A stretch of DNA of 64,000 nucleotides, from contig JAIXMP010000001.1 of assembly GCA_025677815.1 (NCBI GenBank), forward strand, positions 620,001-684,000. Direction: 5' to 3'. The notes beneath the pieces are model-generated. The model worked only from the letters and a program-made list of their open reading frames with translations, had not been told where the DNA came from and ran no database searches. Made by a program: the position numbers and the translations under genes. This document shows, one piece after another, positions 1 through 12,235 of the stretch. The first letter of the stretch is position 1. Each line of letters opens with the position of its first letter. The DNA is from Phascolomyces articulosus (taxonomy: Eukaryota; Mucoromycota; Mucoromycetes; Mucorales; Lichtheimiaceae).

Positions 1-820
1 TCTACCCTTATGTTCAGGTAAATATATAGTATTTTTTGGGAAAAAGGGATATACGCTGAAAATGGGACAATGAGGAAGATGATAAGGAATAAGGATGGTA
101 TCATTCATATGTTATTTATTATAGATCGTCTTCGAACTGGAGCACCCAGAACAGCATTATCATATCCCATTGTTGATCAGTCCCTATTCTTACACTACCT
201 ATCGTGGTAGTTAAACCTATAATTTTGTTCAACCAAAACGGTATATTTATCTCTGTGTAACATCCATGTGTCAATTTTACCCCGCTAAAAAAATATATAT
301 AATAAATCATCATACACTTGTATTTCTTGAGCTTTACAACATTTCGTAGTTTAATGGTTGAATTGATTAAATGGTACGATTTTTAGTGGGAAAATATAAA
401 TTTTTATATAAAAAATTTGAAATCATGGAATTCTAAAATGGTTGAATTGGGTTTTCGGGTGGGAAAAATAGAATTTATTTATTTATTGTTGGGTGAACCA
501 GTTATAGATAATGGATATACTACATGAGGCAGTATAATTGCGGGGTAAATACGGTGTATATCGTCGTACATATCTTTTTGCATTAAAGACAATATTTTAC
601 CAGGGTATTAATTATGGCTATAATAAAACATTATACATCGTATACAGGACTACAAAAGTGAAATGATTATTATAGTGAAAGTATACAATCAAGGTAGATA
701 TGAATGTTTTATTATAAAAATAAAATGATTACTTATAGACGTTTACGTGTGTTATTTACATTGAAGGTACTATATAGTTACTAGAATTCTACCTGTTACT
801 TTGCTTATTTCTAGCTTGTA
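1..820. other. Intergenic, AT-rich
   Basis: AT-rich sequence downstream of the minus-strand F-box gene. A 64-codon minus-strand frame at 119-313 has no recognisable domain and looks like chance. I see no RNA gene or repeat here. Confidence 0.6.
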
Positions 821-3258
821 TCAAATATCTTTAAAGATCCAATTGCCTTGGGAAAACTGAAACATATCAGCTAATTCGTATTTATGATCGAGTAGACCTT
901 CCATCTTCATATAATACATAATATCATCCGATACTCTTCTTCCATCTTCAATAAATTTACATCTAAAAGTACTAATCATTTCTAAACATCTGCATTGATG
1001 AAGCATCTGAAAATATCCTATCCTGTCAATATGAAGCTGGTATCTACGGGATGCAGCCGTTTGTATCTGACGGTAATCAGCATTTCCCCAGCTGGTGGGA
1101 CTAAAAGAAACTCTCTTGAGTGGAACCAAAGCGGCAAGGGATTGGAGAAACGATCGAGGCAATAAGCGTATTCGATATAATGTGATTGACTCTACTTGTG
1201 CATTACTGAGTTTGAGTAATTCAGCATACAAGCATAATCCGTCGTCCTTGTATGAACGATTTCGACTGAGAGTTAATGTCAGATGTTTTAATGTTGGAAT
1301 ATAAGTGGTTGCTAATAAAAATGTATCTGTCAGGTCGTGTACATATTTGCCGAATGTGATTGTTTCAAGTTTTGTTCCATTCGCTGTCAGTTTTCTAAAA
1401 AGTGGGACAGGATCATCATTCATACTAGGATTATCATCAGTTGTTGCTGTAATAGTTGGTGTCACGGGAAACTTTAGATTGAAGCTGTCAACAAGTTCCA
1501 AATGATTTAGTTGTTTCAATTGCAAAAGTATATTTGATAGATTGATGGTCTTTCCTTCGCCATGGGCACAGTTCGTTTTGTTGTTCTTGATGATGATAAT
1601 TTCCAACAATGGACATTGATTGGTCGATTTCATTAATGCCGAAATGTGACCATAGAATATTTCAACCAATATCAATGAGCGTAAATAAGGAGCACAAAAT
1701 GTACAAAGCACAAATTCCCAGTCTTGTTTGCTATTGTGTATTATTGTTATATTCATCGGTTCCACTTGTTTTAGAAAAAGATGCTTCATTGTCGCTGCAT
1801 TTCGTAAGAGAGTAGGAGCTATTTCTTGAGGTCCTATATCTTCATTAGCATATGCTAAAAGACATTGGAGATGCCCTTCGCTGTTACTATTTTTTTTCGA
1901 ATGGTGGAAGGTTTGTTAATACGAACGATGATTGTTCTATATCACTCTTGAAAATAGTTAAAGGTCGATAAAGTTCTGGTATTTCATAGTTTCCAAAATA
2001 GCTCATATTACCGATACATAAATATTTCAGTTTTGGACACCAAGAAAAAAGAAGACCCAGGTTCAATGAGAATTTCTCGCTACCTGGAAACCAACGATGG
2101 TTGTTGAAACGATTGAATATTTGCATTTGATTATCATTCGAATAAGCAAGATATTCCAAATTTGGACATTGTTGAATAATGGATTTTAAACGAGATGATG
2201 TCATTGTAGAATCGATCGTCAAGTCCATTATGTTGAGGGTAGGTGAAGTATCATCGTAGTGTATGTATTGAGATGAATCAATAAGTCCAGTATGTATTTT
2301 GTCAGGATAACTGTATCCAAAGGAAGGGGTCTCAGGCTCTGCATAATATAAAAATCCGCCCTGAACAGTAAATGCATGGCGGTTAGGATATTGAAATGAA
2401 AAACTTGTAAGTTTTGGACATGATTTTAAGATCCAGAGAAAAGGAACATTGGAATGATGCATCAACATGTACATATCGACAGATTGGAGTGTTAGTTTCC
2501 ATAATAATGGTAAAAATAAATGCTGCTTGGTTGTAGTTACATCGATAAAACCTATAACATAGATACTATTTAATACTTATTAGTCAATTGATAAATGGAA
2601 GGTTTATAAATTTATTGCTATATTATATACAACCATCTATTACAGTTTCATGCATCCAATACTGGATACAACAATTTGGCCTATCTTATTTTCATATTTG
2701 GAGAGCGTAGAAGTGAGGAAAAACTTCATGAGAGAAGTTTTTTTTTTTTTTTTTTTGAAGAATTTTGCTTATTCCACTGACCTCCCCTCTCCATTTAATG
2801 AAAATAAAATACCAACAGGCTAAAAAAATTGTCATGAATCCAGCCTAAGTGAAATCATTCTGCATAGACGGTCTTATAATTACCCAAATACTGAATATTA
2901 TCACATCCATATCCAACGAGATTTTCATTACGGAATAAAGTTCTTTTTGTCTTTGAAAAGATTGAAATGTAACATTCTTCACATGGGACCCAATGAATTG
3001 TAGCCATAGGGTTTGCTTGACAAATTCATGATATCCATAGATCTCTAATTTGGCCCATACATTTTCAGTATAGGAAGGAACAGCAGCGTACCATGCTTTA
3101 CACACTAGCATACATTGTAAACATTCAGTTTTAGTGAAGCGCAAAAAAACATTGGCTAGAATATCAAAAGACAGAGTATTGAATAATGCATCATTTGTCG
3201 CCATTCTTGTCCTTGTCGGTTTGGTATTCGGTTCAGGTCTATCGGTAGTAGTTGTCAT
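821..3258 (-). CDS. F-box protein with C-terminal leucine-rich region
   Basis: Probable substrate-recognition subunit of an SCF ubiquitin ligase. Exon model: 3258-2892, 2551-1946, 1854-821, giving about 668 residues with phases that agree at both junctions. Exon 1 carries the F-box (around residues 25-70: LSFDILANVFLRF, then CLQCMLVCKAWYAAV and a Trp-rich stretch), which is the Skp1-binding fold. The remaining ~550 residues contain irregular Leu/Ile-rich stretches such as LNIMDLTI, CPNLEYLAYS and CPKLKYLCIG, typical of degenerate leucine-rich repeats in fungal F-box proteins. Intron 2 (1945-1855) hides an in-frame stop and an A8 run, so the gene looks frameshifted if the intron is missed. The first junction uses a weak GTATTT donor and could move by a few bases. 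F-box proteins form large families in zygomycetes. The target cannot be inferred. Confidence 0.72.
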
Positions 3259-3644
3259 GGTTTTTGTTTTTTTTCAACAAAAAGTGTCAGCTTGCTATTT
3301 TTTATCACTACAGTAACGTGCTTTTATAGGTAATTTGTTGTCACCTCAGCCATTTGTGTAACAAATCAAATACAAGTTAAAAAGAAACATTACTGGAAAT
3401 TTCGGAAGTGTTATCCGAATGCCTTGCCTTGTCATGTTTTTGATGGTGTGAAGACGTTTTCGTTCATTAGTGAAATTCCTGAAAAGTCAGTATAATTCTT
3501 ATTGGATTGGTGTACATTATCTAGTATAATAGTTAGGAACTCGTTTCAAAAAAAAAAGTCAATTATAAAAAAAAGTCTGTTTATACTATAAAGGAAGTTT
3601 ATTATAAAAGACTATCATATTCTCTCTATATCAATATGCTAACT
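3259..3644. other. 5' flank of the F-box gene
   Basis: Non-coding AT-rich spacer between the F-box start codon and the transposase relic. It must hold the F-box promoter on the minus strand, but I cannot pick a convincing TATA element. Confidence 0.5.
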
Positions 3645-3960
3645 AAAGTGCTTGTGAGAATGATGAATATAACCTTTACAGTTTTTGGTAGTGACTATCT
3701 TGGCTGCTTATTCAATGTAGGTGGCCAAGATTTCGTTTTTTTCAAGTTGGGTTTCGCATAATACTTCTCTTCATATATTTGCGATCAGCATTCTTCTATG
3801 GATTCAAAATGGGGAGTATGATGGCAAAGAAAAGAGGTGTATAACTTTTATGGTCACGGATTGCTTAAAGAACTTCAGCAATTTTATAGATACTGGCATT
3901 ATCCATGATAATGTACATGTTGTTCAACTTAATGCTTTTCAATATAGACGGCATCTCGCG
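3645..3960 (-). pseudogene. Degenerate Tc1/mariner-type transposase fragment
   Basis: Remnant of the C-terminal half of a DDE transposase, read on the minus strand with several stops and frame changes. In order I see YIIMDNAS-YK (second catalytic Asp region, near 3910-3880), then in another frame LPSYSPF (near 3815), then in a third frame the SIEEC piece that follows it (third acidic region, near 3795), then KNCKGYIHHSHKHF (near 3685-3645). The order and spacing match the D-N-A-x-I-H-K ... P-x-Y-S-P-x-L-N-P-I-E-x-x-W ... D-C-x-G-W-I-x-H layout of fungal Tc1/mariner/IS630-like transposases. With stops and at least two frame changes it cannot encode an active enzyme. The N-terminal half is not recognisable; flanking sequence up to ~4150 may belong to it. 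Inverted repeats were not found. Confidence 0.72.
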
Positions 3961-4164
3961 TGCAAACAATAAAATGTGGCTGAAAGATGTACCATGAATA
4001 ATCAAAAAATTGAATAGAGTATATATGGCTTATCCAGTTGATAGATCGGATCATCATCATTCAAAAGCATGTCATGTACTGTCACCTTATTGTATACAAC
4101 CAGCACACATCCAGCTCGGCGTACCGTCTCGCTGGTAACATCATACGACACTTAGAACATAAAT

Positions 4165-4404
4165 GCTACTCAATGCCCCCCTTCCAATTCAAATAGATTA
4201 TAGTCCAACAACCAGCAAGGCTACAACCGATGGTGAACAACCAAACATGAGTATAATCGGGAAGACTAACAAGAAATTGCTGGCCTTGGTCTTGGTGGAA
4301 ATACCTCTGGTTTGAATACGTAAAAAAAAAGCAATAAGAAAGAATTCAGGTGCCAGAACATTGGGATAATTTATAATGGATAGCCCGTTTATCTTGAATA
4401 AAGT
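4165..4404 (-). CDS. Possible terminal exon of a small membrane protein
   Basis: An open minus-strand stretch of 79 codons ends at a TAG at 4167-4165 and begins after a possible 3' splice site (AATCAG). The peptide has two hydrophobic stretches: near its start (NVLAPEFFLIAFFFTYS) and near its end (YTHVWLFTIGCSLAGCW). Between them is a polar linker (HQDQGQQ). It ends NWKGGIE. No ATG lies in frame, so any start must be in an upstream exon, which I could not place with a matching phase. I do not recognise the family. It may equally be part of the neighbouring transposon relic or chance. Confidence 0.27.
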
Positions 4405-5267
4405 CTGATTACGTAACTACCCAACACAAAATTGCTTTTTTTTGGTTTCATAACCAAACAAAAATAAATTGAAAAAATAAAAATACGTTGTTTTATTTTT
4501 TGTACCATAAAGGTCTTTTTAATTTATCATTCTAAGATCCCATCAGTATTTTTCTTGAACAAGAAACGTCTTGAAGGAAGAAATTGGTTCCGAAAAAGGT
4601 TCCACTGTTGGATTTTTCTACCACACCCAAAGTGCGCAAAGTGTGGCACCTACTCGACGAGTAGGAACAGGCACCAAGATGCAAATCTTGGAAGCTGTCA
4701 TAAGCAAGATGAAAGAGTCATAATAAAAAATAACCCTCAGCATTACAAGCTCAATGACAGCACTGTCGAAAAACTCACAGAACCATGTGTAAGCTCTTGG
4801 GTTTTTTTTTCTCTATAATTCGTTCGTTGATTCGCGAATTAGTAAGTCATTTATAAATGTTTGACGGAAGTTTTTTTCAAAGAAAGAAAAAAAAAACAAA
4901 AAGATGGAATCACATTTACCTTGATGACAAAATAAAATAGACTACGTTGTTAGTCCAGCAGTGAACAATCCCCTCATAAAAAAAAGACTTGCACCACGAA
5001 GAAAATAGAAGAAAGGAAGCAAAATGCCTTGCGTCAATCCAAAGCTTTCACCACCACAGAAAAAAGGGCAAGTGTAGACTTCATCTCCCTTTCCAATTTT
5101 AAAAAAAGCTATACGTTGGTGTTTGAGGTATATTGAATCTTGGCAAGAAGAAAGCCCTGAAATCAATTTTTTTCATTTTTCAATATGCTGAATTTAAACA
5201 AGAAAATAATTGATTGATTTTCTTTTGTTCTCTACACTTTTTTAAACTGATCCAAATCCTGATCACA
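4405..5267. other. Intergenic with short open stretches of unclear status
   Basis: This holds a 74-codon minus-strand frame (5166-4942, ending in a hydrophobic FLRGASLFFMRGLF segment), an 87-codon plus-strand frame (4555-4818), and a short palindrome near 4650-4666 (CTACTCG-A-CGAGTAG). None has a recognisable domain. The promoter of the following plus-strand gene must lie in the last ~200 bases. Confidence 0.4.
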
Positions 5268-7635
5268 ATGGAAGATAATGACACTACACGTTACTTAAAG
5301 CAGAACTATGGACAGAACTTTTCAATTGTTGAATTCTTTGAACATTTTGCTTTTACACAAGAAGACGATGGAGCTAAAGAGTTTAAACGTGCCATTGGTA
5401 CTTTAGTCAAAATGAAAGACGCCGCGTATGTCTCATGGGCCAAAGAAATCCATGCGAAGGGTTTCATGGTATATTTATATTAATTCCATATAAATTATAT
5501 AAAAGTAAAAATATTAGGATACAAGAATATTTATTTATGTTGTTTATATTTAATTCATTCGTATAGATTCTTCGAAATCAAAATGCTGTGAACTACTGGA
5601 ACAATCTCAAGAAAGACATATCTAATAATAAACTTGACATTGAAGTACTACAAGCAAAAAACCGAACATTCTCATTATTTTTAAAGAAACATCTCAAAAA
5701 TGATGGTAGCAGTAGTGGAAAGAAAAAGAAGGTAGATAATAGTAGACTAATGAAAAAAAAGTTTTGCGTCGCCAACTGTCATCTAATAATCATAATGATA
5801 TCACTGTTGTAGGGAGCAGACAATAAATCTTCAAGTGAATCGTCTAAAAGAAAAGGTGATAACAATAGTGAATGTATGATGATCTTTTTATTTATTTATT
5901 TAATGGTTAACTTTGTAACATGTTTATTATGAATGTTTTCTAATTTATTTTATTTTACTTTATTTAAAAACAGCAACTAACAAAAAGCAAAAAGGCCCAG
6001 GTACCCCAACTGAACTAGATGGAAATCAAGAGCAAAGCGCATCGCAAATTCACGTACCAAACGAAAAACCACGTAATCAACACGAGCTTCTCAATTGGAT
6101 TCGTAATTTTCAAGCACTTGATTCTGAAGGTGATAAGATAAAAAGTTTGGTTGATACCCTGTATGTATATAATTTTTGAGTGGAGGTATATGTAATACTC
6201 CTTGATAATGTGTCTAACAATCTTTGGATGATATATAGTGGTCAAGATGGGGAATTGGATTTAGAAGTATTACAAATATCATCATGGTACAAAGTCATTA
6301 TCGAAACAAGCTTAACAAATCTCAAGTTCCCTTATATGTTGACCTCATGTGAAGCCCATGTATTATCATACATTCATCATTGTACCTCGATTAATGACTT
6401 AAAGGCTTTGAGACGAATATTGTACAAATACGATGATATTGATGATGGTATTGAATACATTCGTATGGCAATTGATAGTTTGTAAGTTGATAGTGGGTCG
6501 ATGGGACATTGTATACATTTTGGTTTATTTCGGGCTTAATACTAACAAAATGTTTTGTAGAATCACTCTGTGGAAATCAAGAAAACTTGCAAAAACTAAT
6601 CAGGAGTGTTGGTGGCGCCAATTCGTGTACACTCCCCTTTTCGATAATGCATTTCTTCAGTTACAAGAATTTGATATTAAGAGGTATGCTATTACGATAA
6701 CGTTGGTGAGAGACACTATCCATCAGGAAGATAAACCTGGGTGCTTATTTATCTTTTTTATTATGTAGATCCGAGTGCACCTCCACTATTGTTGATGCCT
6801 TCAATGGTCTTGTTTCCACACCATATAACCAAGCTATTCAAAAGGTGGATTTTGCTCTCAGAAACGTTGAAGATGGGAACGATACAATGATCGGCGAAGA
6901 CAAACCAGCTCATAGTGTCAGTCGTGATGTAGAAACTGATTATTGTAAAAACATCAGAATACGATCTTTAGCATCCTACGTTCAACAAAGCAAATTACCT
7001 ATCAAATCACTCAACAGATTATTCGATCCTTTGACATACATTTGGCACGGACGAACATTAAAGATACACGGCACTCATGAACTTGACGGTAGAATGATTC
7101 ATTACGAAGCAGCATCTTGTACTGTTCCGGAACTCCCAGGCAACTATGATCAAGTCGCAAAGTTACTAATGACTGTTTTATCATTGAAGGTATATAATAT
7201 TAATTTATTTTTATTTGTGAGTTCTCATAATATTCTCATTTATTAATGATCATTGATGTTGTAACATAGCGTTGTGTGATACATAATAAAGAGAAACTCG
7301 ACATGATCAAACACGTTTTGATGACTTTCCTGGTTACAAAGAGTGATGGTTCTCGGTCACCTGTGCATACGAAAACGAAAGAAAGTAGCTTTGAACTTGA
7401 TACTGATGGCATGGTCGAAATAGCGAAGTTGATTGCTGGTTTAAAATATGAAGAAGACCATTTTGTCAAGGCAATCAACGAGATTGAATTAAAAGACAAT
7501 GGATCTGTGATGATCAGTGACAATGAACGAATTGCATCCTTTAGTAACAAACCATCATTATCAGAAATATCCACCACTATCTGTCAAAAATACTTAATGA
7601 ATTACGATGAAGACGACGACAACGTTTTTTTTTAA
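5268..7635 (+). CDS. Uncharacterised protein, eight exons
   Basis: I do not recognise this family. Exons: 5268-5468, 5567-5731, 5813-5873, 5974-6160, 6239-6481, 6561-6683, 6769-7189, 7270-7635. All junctions are GT-AG and the joined frame is intact, giving 588 residues. The N-terminus (MEDNDTTRYLKQNYG) is followed by a charged helical stretch, then a low-complexity basic linker (SSSGKKKK, KKQKG, residues ~115-170) that could act as a nuclear localisation signal. The rest is mixed helical with no transmembrane segment or obvious catalytic motif, and it ends in an acidic YDEDDDN tail. An in-frame ATG 18 codons upstream (5214) would add a hydrophobic leader. I prefer 5268 because the extension looks like translated leader sequence. 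Nuclear location is inference from the basic linker only. Confidence 0.75.
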
Positions 7636-9144
7636 TCTTAACAGCCAAGAATTCAGTTCATCAACTCCAAAACGTCCATCCACTCCACAACTTTAGCGTT
7701 CAACCATGGCAGCAATGCTCTTGGTATTGTCTATATTACCCAACCCCCCAACCTAGCAATTACAACTTTGTTCTTTGCATCTTGAATATATACCCAATAA
7801 TAGCATAAACACAAAAGTCTGATCTTTCATATTGACATAATATATATGTAGTAATATTCTTGTTATTAAATTGATGTAAAGTAATATGTTAATGAGATGT
7901 CATAGATATGCGTAATATAATCCATGTATATAACAAATAAAGAAATATCAAAAAGAATATTAACGATAAAGAACAAATGTATGTCAAAAAACAGGTTTTC
8001 TGTTACATGTTAGTGGTGCCATTATATTTGTTGTTACTTTGTTTTAAAGAAATATGTAGAAAGGGATAGAAACTGTCTTGTCATGTCAGTTTTCAACCAT
8101 TTTGTCTTGTTCGTGAGAAAAGGATGTAATAGTGTGATTGTACGTAGAATAGATGCAGTATATATCGATCAAATATAAAAATGAAATAAAAATAAAAAGT
8201 CTTTTGAAACAAGATTTATTCTGAATAAGGGATGAAATCAAAGATAAATATTTTTTTTTTGTACACCTTGGTCTATTTATATGATACGATTCCTTACAGT
8301 TTATACACATGTGTTCTGGAGAATGTATCTTGGAGAGTTTAGTTTTGAGAATGTGGCAAATCTATCACGGATAAAGTATATTTTAAAATATTATACGATG
8401 AGTCCCCTTATTCCCAGATACTCTATGTTCTTATTTCTATGGCATCACAACCACATTTGTAAGTGTTTTATTGGTAGGTCTTCTGATCACTGTTCATGGA
8501 TTGCTTTACTTTCTTTTCTTCTTCCTTTGACAAAAGTCTCCACGCACAACCATACATTACCATTACCAGACATCAAACAAATTTATCAGGCATATCACTA
8601 CTATGTAATCATATTAATGCTAGAAAAAGTGTTTAACAATAATAGAAATCGAATTTTATTGTAAAACATAGAATATTGTACGTAATCGTTCTTTTGTCAT
8701 TTGGGTTCCATTAAGCGAATGATTACAAAAAGTATGTAATTATCACGTAATATACTCGAGCTTTCTATTATTCCATACAGTTTTAAAAAATCTATTCATC
8801 AATCATCAATTTCAACAATTAAATAGAGAGTACCTTAATCATGTTACTAAATACAAAATGATAACAGTATTTCTTTCAGAAAAAAAGTTAATCTTTAAGC
8901 CAGCGTTCGGGTATAAAATCGTTTACTTTGGCCTAATATTTAGGAGTAACATGAGTACGTAAAGGATTACAATGAATGATTGACTATTATAAAAAAATAT
9001 TAGTATAATAGCTTTTTTCTAGCAACAAAAAATAAAAAAATTATATATACTCCTTTCTGTACAAACAGTCGACCTCCACGTACTATATCCTTATAGGCTG
9101 GTCAATCAAAACTACAAGCAGCAACGAAAAAAAGTCTTAATCCT
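7636..9144. other. Intergenic, AT-rich
   Basis: About 1.5 kb downstream of the uncharacterised gene. The longest frame (8281-8664, +, 127 codons) has no recognisable domain and is rich in Phe/Ile/Tyr as expected of chance frames here. No RNA gene seen. Confidence 0.5.
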
Positions 9145-9305
9145 TCAATAAATATGCTCCTTTTATTACTTTTACAGCTTGTATATGTATAGCCATCTTT
9201 TTTCTTTTTATCTTTATTGAACATTGTCTTAAATTTTGAAATAGCGTATACACTTATAATCATGCACATGATGCTACTCTCCGTTCCCATCATAGAGTAT
9301 ATATC
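9145..9305 (-). repeat. Dispersed repeat copy A
   Basis: Read on the minus strand, this segment closely matches 20365-20528 on the plus strand. Shared blocks include GACAATGTTCAATAAAGATA followed directly by AAAAGAAAAAAGATGGCTAT, and ATGTGCAT-ATTATAAG. Both copies can be read as a peptide containing KFKTMFNKDKKKKDGY. Divergence is mostly base substitution. The element type is unknown. Confidence 0.72.
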
Positions 9306-10328
9306 AATTAGCTTTGTGCAATGGTGTCTTTTGGAGTATCGTGTCATAAAGCACATATACGGAAATTGTATTGTTACGTCCTGTTTTTATGGCGTAACGG
9401 AAATATAATAAAGTTTATGAGTAATAACTCAAGAAAGATAAAATAAGCTATAAGTTTAGCTGGGAAAATAAAATAAATAAGAGAAAAATAATAAAATCAA
9501 AGGTTATCGGTTTACGCAACACAATGTCAACAATTCCTAAGTATGGGAATTAAAGATAAATAACTTAAAAGATTTAAGAGAAAAGTGAAGAGTGACCAAT
9601 TAGTCGTTTTCTTTATACGAAAACTAAAAGAATTTAATAGGTAATTAAAAATATGACTAAAAGATAACTAAAAGGTGACCAAAAGGTAACTAAAGGTGAT
9701 TTTTATTTAAAAGAAATTTCTTCGTCCTATTTATACTATTTCATTTTTCTAATCTAATGGGATCAGTTGCTAATTTACGGGTAATTTCTGCCTATGATCA
9801 GGTAAAGATTGCTATTCGTAACGCAAGAGTTGCTTGAATTGAATCCATAATTGCTATCATCTGAGCATGTTTTGCTACTTCAAGAGCAACAATTACCTGG
9901 ATATAAGTAATAATAGCTACACTATTAGCATTAGTTGCGCCAGTAGGAGCAACAATTGCTTTCTTGCATGCATGAATCACGTGTAAAGAAATCTTTATGC
10001 GGTAACAATACTTAATAATTTATTTATAATAATAATAATAATAATGAAAAGTAATAATAATAATAATAATAAAAAAGAGAGAGCGAAAAAAAGAGGAGGT
10101 AACAGTATGTCTTGTTCGTATAGTAAAAAAGTCATATATCAATCAGAGTATATATATAGATTATATTTTAATACTATAAGTATTACAGGTGTACATAATA
10201 CAAAATTAGAATATACAGATTGCAACAAAGATATATAGAAAACGCAAATGCCACATATGTTTATATATGTACTATATCATAAGTTATTTGTTATTGATTA
10301 CAATCAAGCCCACTGTTTTCTTTCTTTT
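9306..10328. other. Intergenic with degenerate short repeats
   Basis: 9655-9705 has a run of variants of AACTAAAAGGTGACC. 9770-9965 is less AT-rich than its surroundings and has repeated TTGCTA/AGCAACAATTGC words. 10030-10070 is a TAA/TAATAA simple repeat. No gene recognised. Confidence 0.5.
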
Positions 10329-12176
10329 TTAAAAATTTCTCGGATTCAAATCATACCATCCGAGCTGTCGACCAATCTCATCAATTGATTTACGCGCTGT
10401 TTCTATGATGAAAAAGTATATAAATAAAGCAAGGAGCAAAGTGACTCCAGCAAATGGAATGAACACATAATCACCCAATCCACGCATCATAGTTGGGAAC
10501 AATAGACCAATCATAAAGTTGCATAGCCAGTTAGTCATAAGAGAAGCGGAACAAGCAGCACCCACTGCATAAGTTGGAAAACTTTCGGAGGAAAATAAAA
10601 ATGGACAAATACCCAAACCAACTGCAAAGGTGGCAACAAAAAGCATGATGCAGATTACTTGAAACACTGGTATATCGAAAACCAATGCCACAGTCATCAA
10701 GATTGAAGAAATACCCATCGCAATGGAAGAAAATAGAATGAGGACTTTACGACCCAATCGATCGACCATGGTGAGCCCAATCATGGTAGAAACAACAAAT
10801 ACGCTGGCAACACCTACAGTAACATAGGCCGCCACAGAACCATCAAAGGTAGTCTCGAAAATACTTGTAGAATAATACATAATAGCTAAAATACCACAGA
10901 GTTGGAAACCAGCGTGTAAAACCATCATCTTCAGTGTAAGCTTAGCGAAAATAGGGATACGTATTAACTGCGTTAGTGATAGTGCCTTTATCCCTTCTTT
11001 TTTTATTGGTGATGATGATGATGCTTCCGATAATGTCTTAACCATGTCATTATGGATAGTATTATAGGAACGCTTTTGGTGCTTTACACACTGGTCTGTA
11101 ATCAAGGTATCCTCATTATCAGTTGATGATATTAAAGAAGGAGGTGAATGTTGTATCACAGTATTATTACTACTACAATGTGTCATATCATTGAATTCAG
11201 CGTCGATATCACCCATACGCAATTGTGAGAGTGCTTTGTATGCTTCATCGGTTCGATTATGGTTAATGAGCCATCGGGGTGATCGAACACAAAATGGTAA
11301 AAGTATAATTTGTAATAGTGCTGGAATTATGGTGATAGCAGATGATATACGCCATCCAACAGCAGATTGTAAACCAAGACCACAGAGTTCAATAGCTAGT
11401 ATTCCACAAGTGGCAAATAGCTGTAAAAGGCCAACAAGCATACCACGTTGCTTGGGTGGTGCTATTTCTGCGATATACATCGAAACCAAGACAGACTATT
11501 GATGATTCAGAATAATTAATGGCAATTTATTTTGATTCATTGGGTATATTATACCAATAATTTTAGACAAGAAATTACGACCTACCATAGATCCAGAACC
11601 AATTCCAACAAATACCCGCCCAATAATAAACATTGTACTTGTGGTAGCCGCACTGATTAATATAGCACCAATCAAAAATGTAATATTGATAAAACACATA
11701 GCATCTCGACGACCCATTTTCTCTGCCATTGGACTCGCTAAGATAGCACCTAATAAACCACCAAAAGCAAGCATACCTGTTGCGAACCCCCTGGTAATAA
11801 CAGTAAAAATAGTTAGAAGTAAGTATTGTTTCCATATAAATCGCAATAACGCAATACGTGTACTTTATTTTATATTATTATATACTTAGTGAAAAGAAGT
11901 TTAGAAATACATGTACCAGACAATATCACTCATCGGAATGCATTGTGGTAAACCAGTTCCTGAAAAATAAGTTATATCGCTTGGTTCAACACCTGGACAA
12001 TTACGTATAAAATAAGCTGGAATATTTAAGGCACTGGTATTAACACCGGCATTGAAAGTACCAGTACTAGCTACAACTGAGCAAAAAATAACAAAGGGAT
12101 GAATACCGTCTTGCTTTGGATTTCCCATTTCTTTATTGCTGTTTTCGCTGCCGTTTTTTGTACTGGAAGTGAACAT
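10329..12176 (-). CDS. MFS sugar (hexose) transporter, paralogue 1
   Basis: Twelve-span plasma-membrane sugar carrier of the major facilitator superfamily. Exons: 12176-11917, 11790-11586, 11495-10329, joined frame intact, 543 residues. Family marks: GMLAFGGLLGA in TM2; the loop motif AEKMGRRDA; a PESPR-like RSPRWLI; DRLGRKVLI in the second half; and a C-terminal IETARKSIDEIGRQLGWYDL in place of PETKG. The first extracellular loop has two Cys (RNCPG and LPQC), as in GLUT-like fungal carriers. A Ser-rich central loop (residues ~280-350) is the least conserved part compared with the second copy at 47174-49078. Both genes share the first two intron positions and an exon 2 of exactly 205 nt, so they are true paralogues. 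Glucose or another hexose is the likely substrate, but selectivity cannot be read from sequence. Confidence 0.9.
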
Positions 12177-12223
12177 AATAACAAATAATAAATAAAAATG
12201 TCCATCATTGAAAAATAAAACTG

Positions 12224-12235
12224 TTTTTATATAAA
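12224..12235 (-). promoter_or_regulatory. TATA-like element of sugar transporter 1
   Basis: On the minus strand GTTTATATAAAAAC lies about 50-60 bases upstream of the transporter start codon at 12176. This is a plausible TATA box. The short distance to the ATG would give a very short leader. Confidence 0.4.

Noticed and set aside
1855..1945. Apparent frameshift at an A8 run in the F-box gene
   Set aside because: A 91-nt intron with a GTGATA donor and a TCTTTTAG acceptor removes the stop and restores phase, so no pseudogene is needed.
4640..4680. Palindrome CTACTCG-A-CGAGTAG as a terminator or element end
   Set aside because: Arms are only seven bases, with no flanking duplication and no second copy seen. 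Likely chance.
4555..4818. 87-codon plus-strand frame with several Cys/His (PHPKCAKCGTYS)
   Set aside because: The Cys spacing hints at a zinc knuckle but only one pair is present and no continuation exists. The opposite strand is equally open.
8281..8664. 127-codon plus-strand frame
   Set aside because: No recognisable motif, AT-driven amino acid content, and no splice-linked neighbours. No support beyond length.
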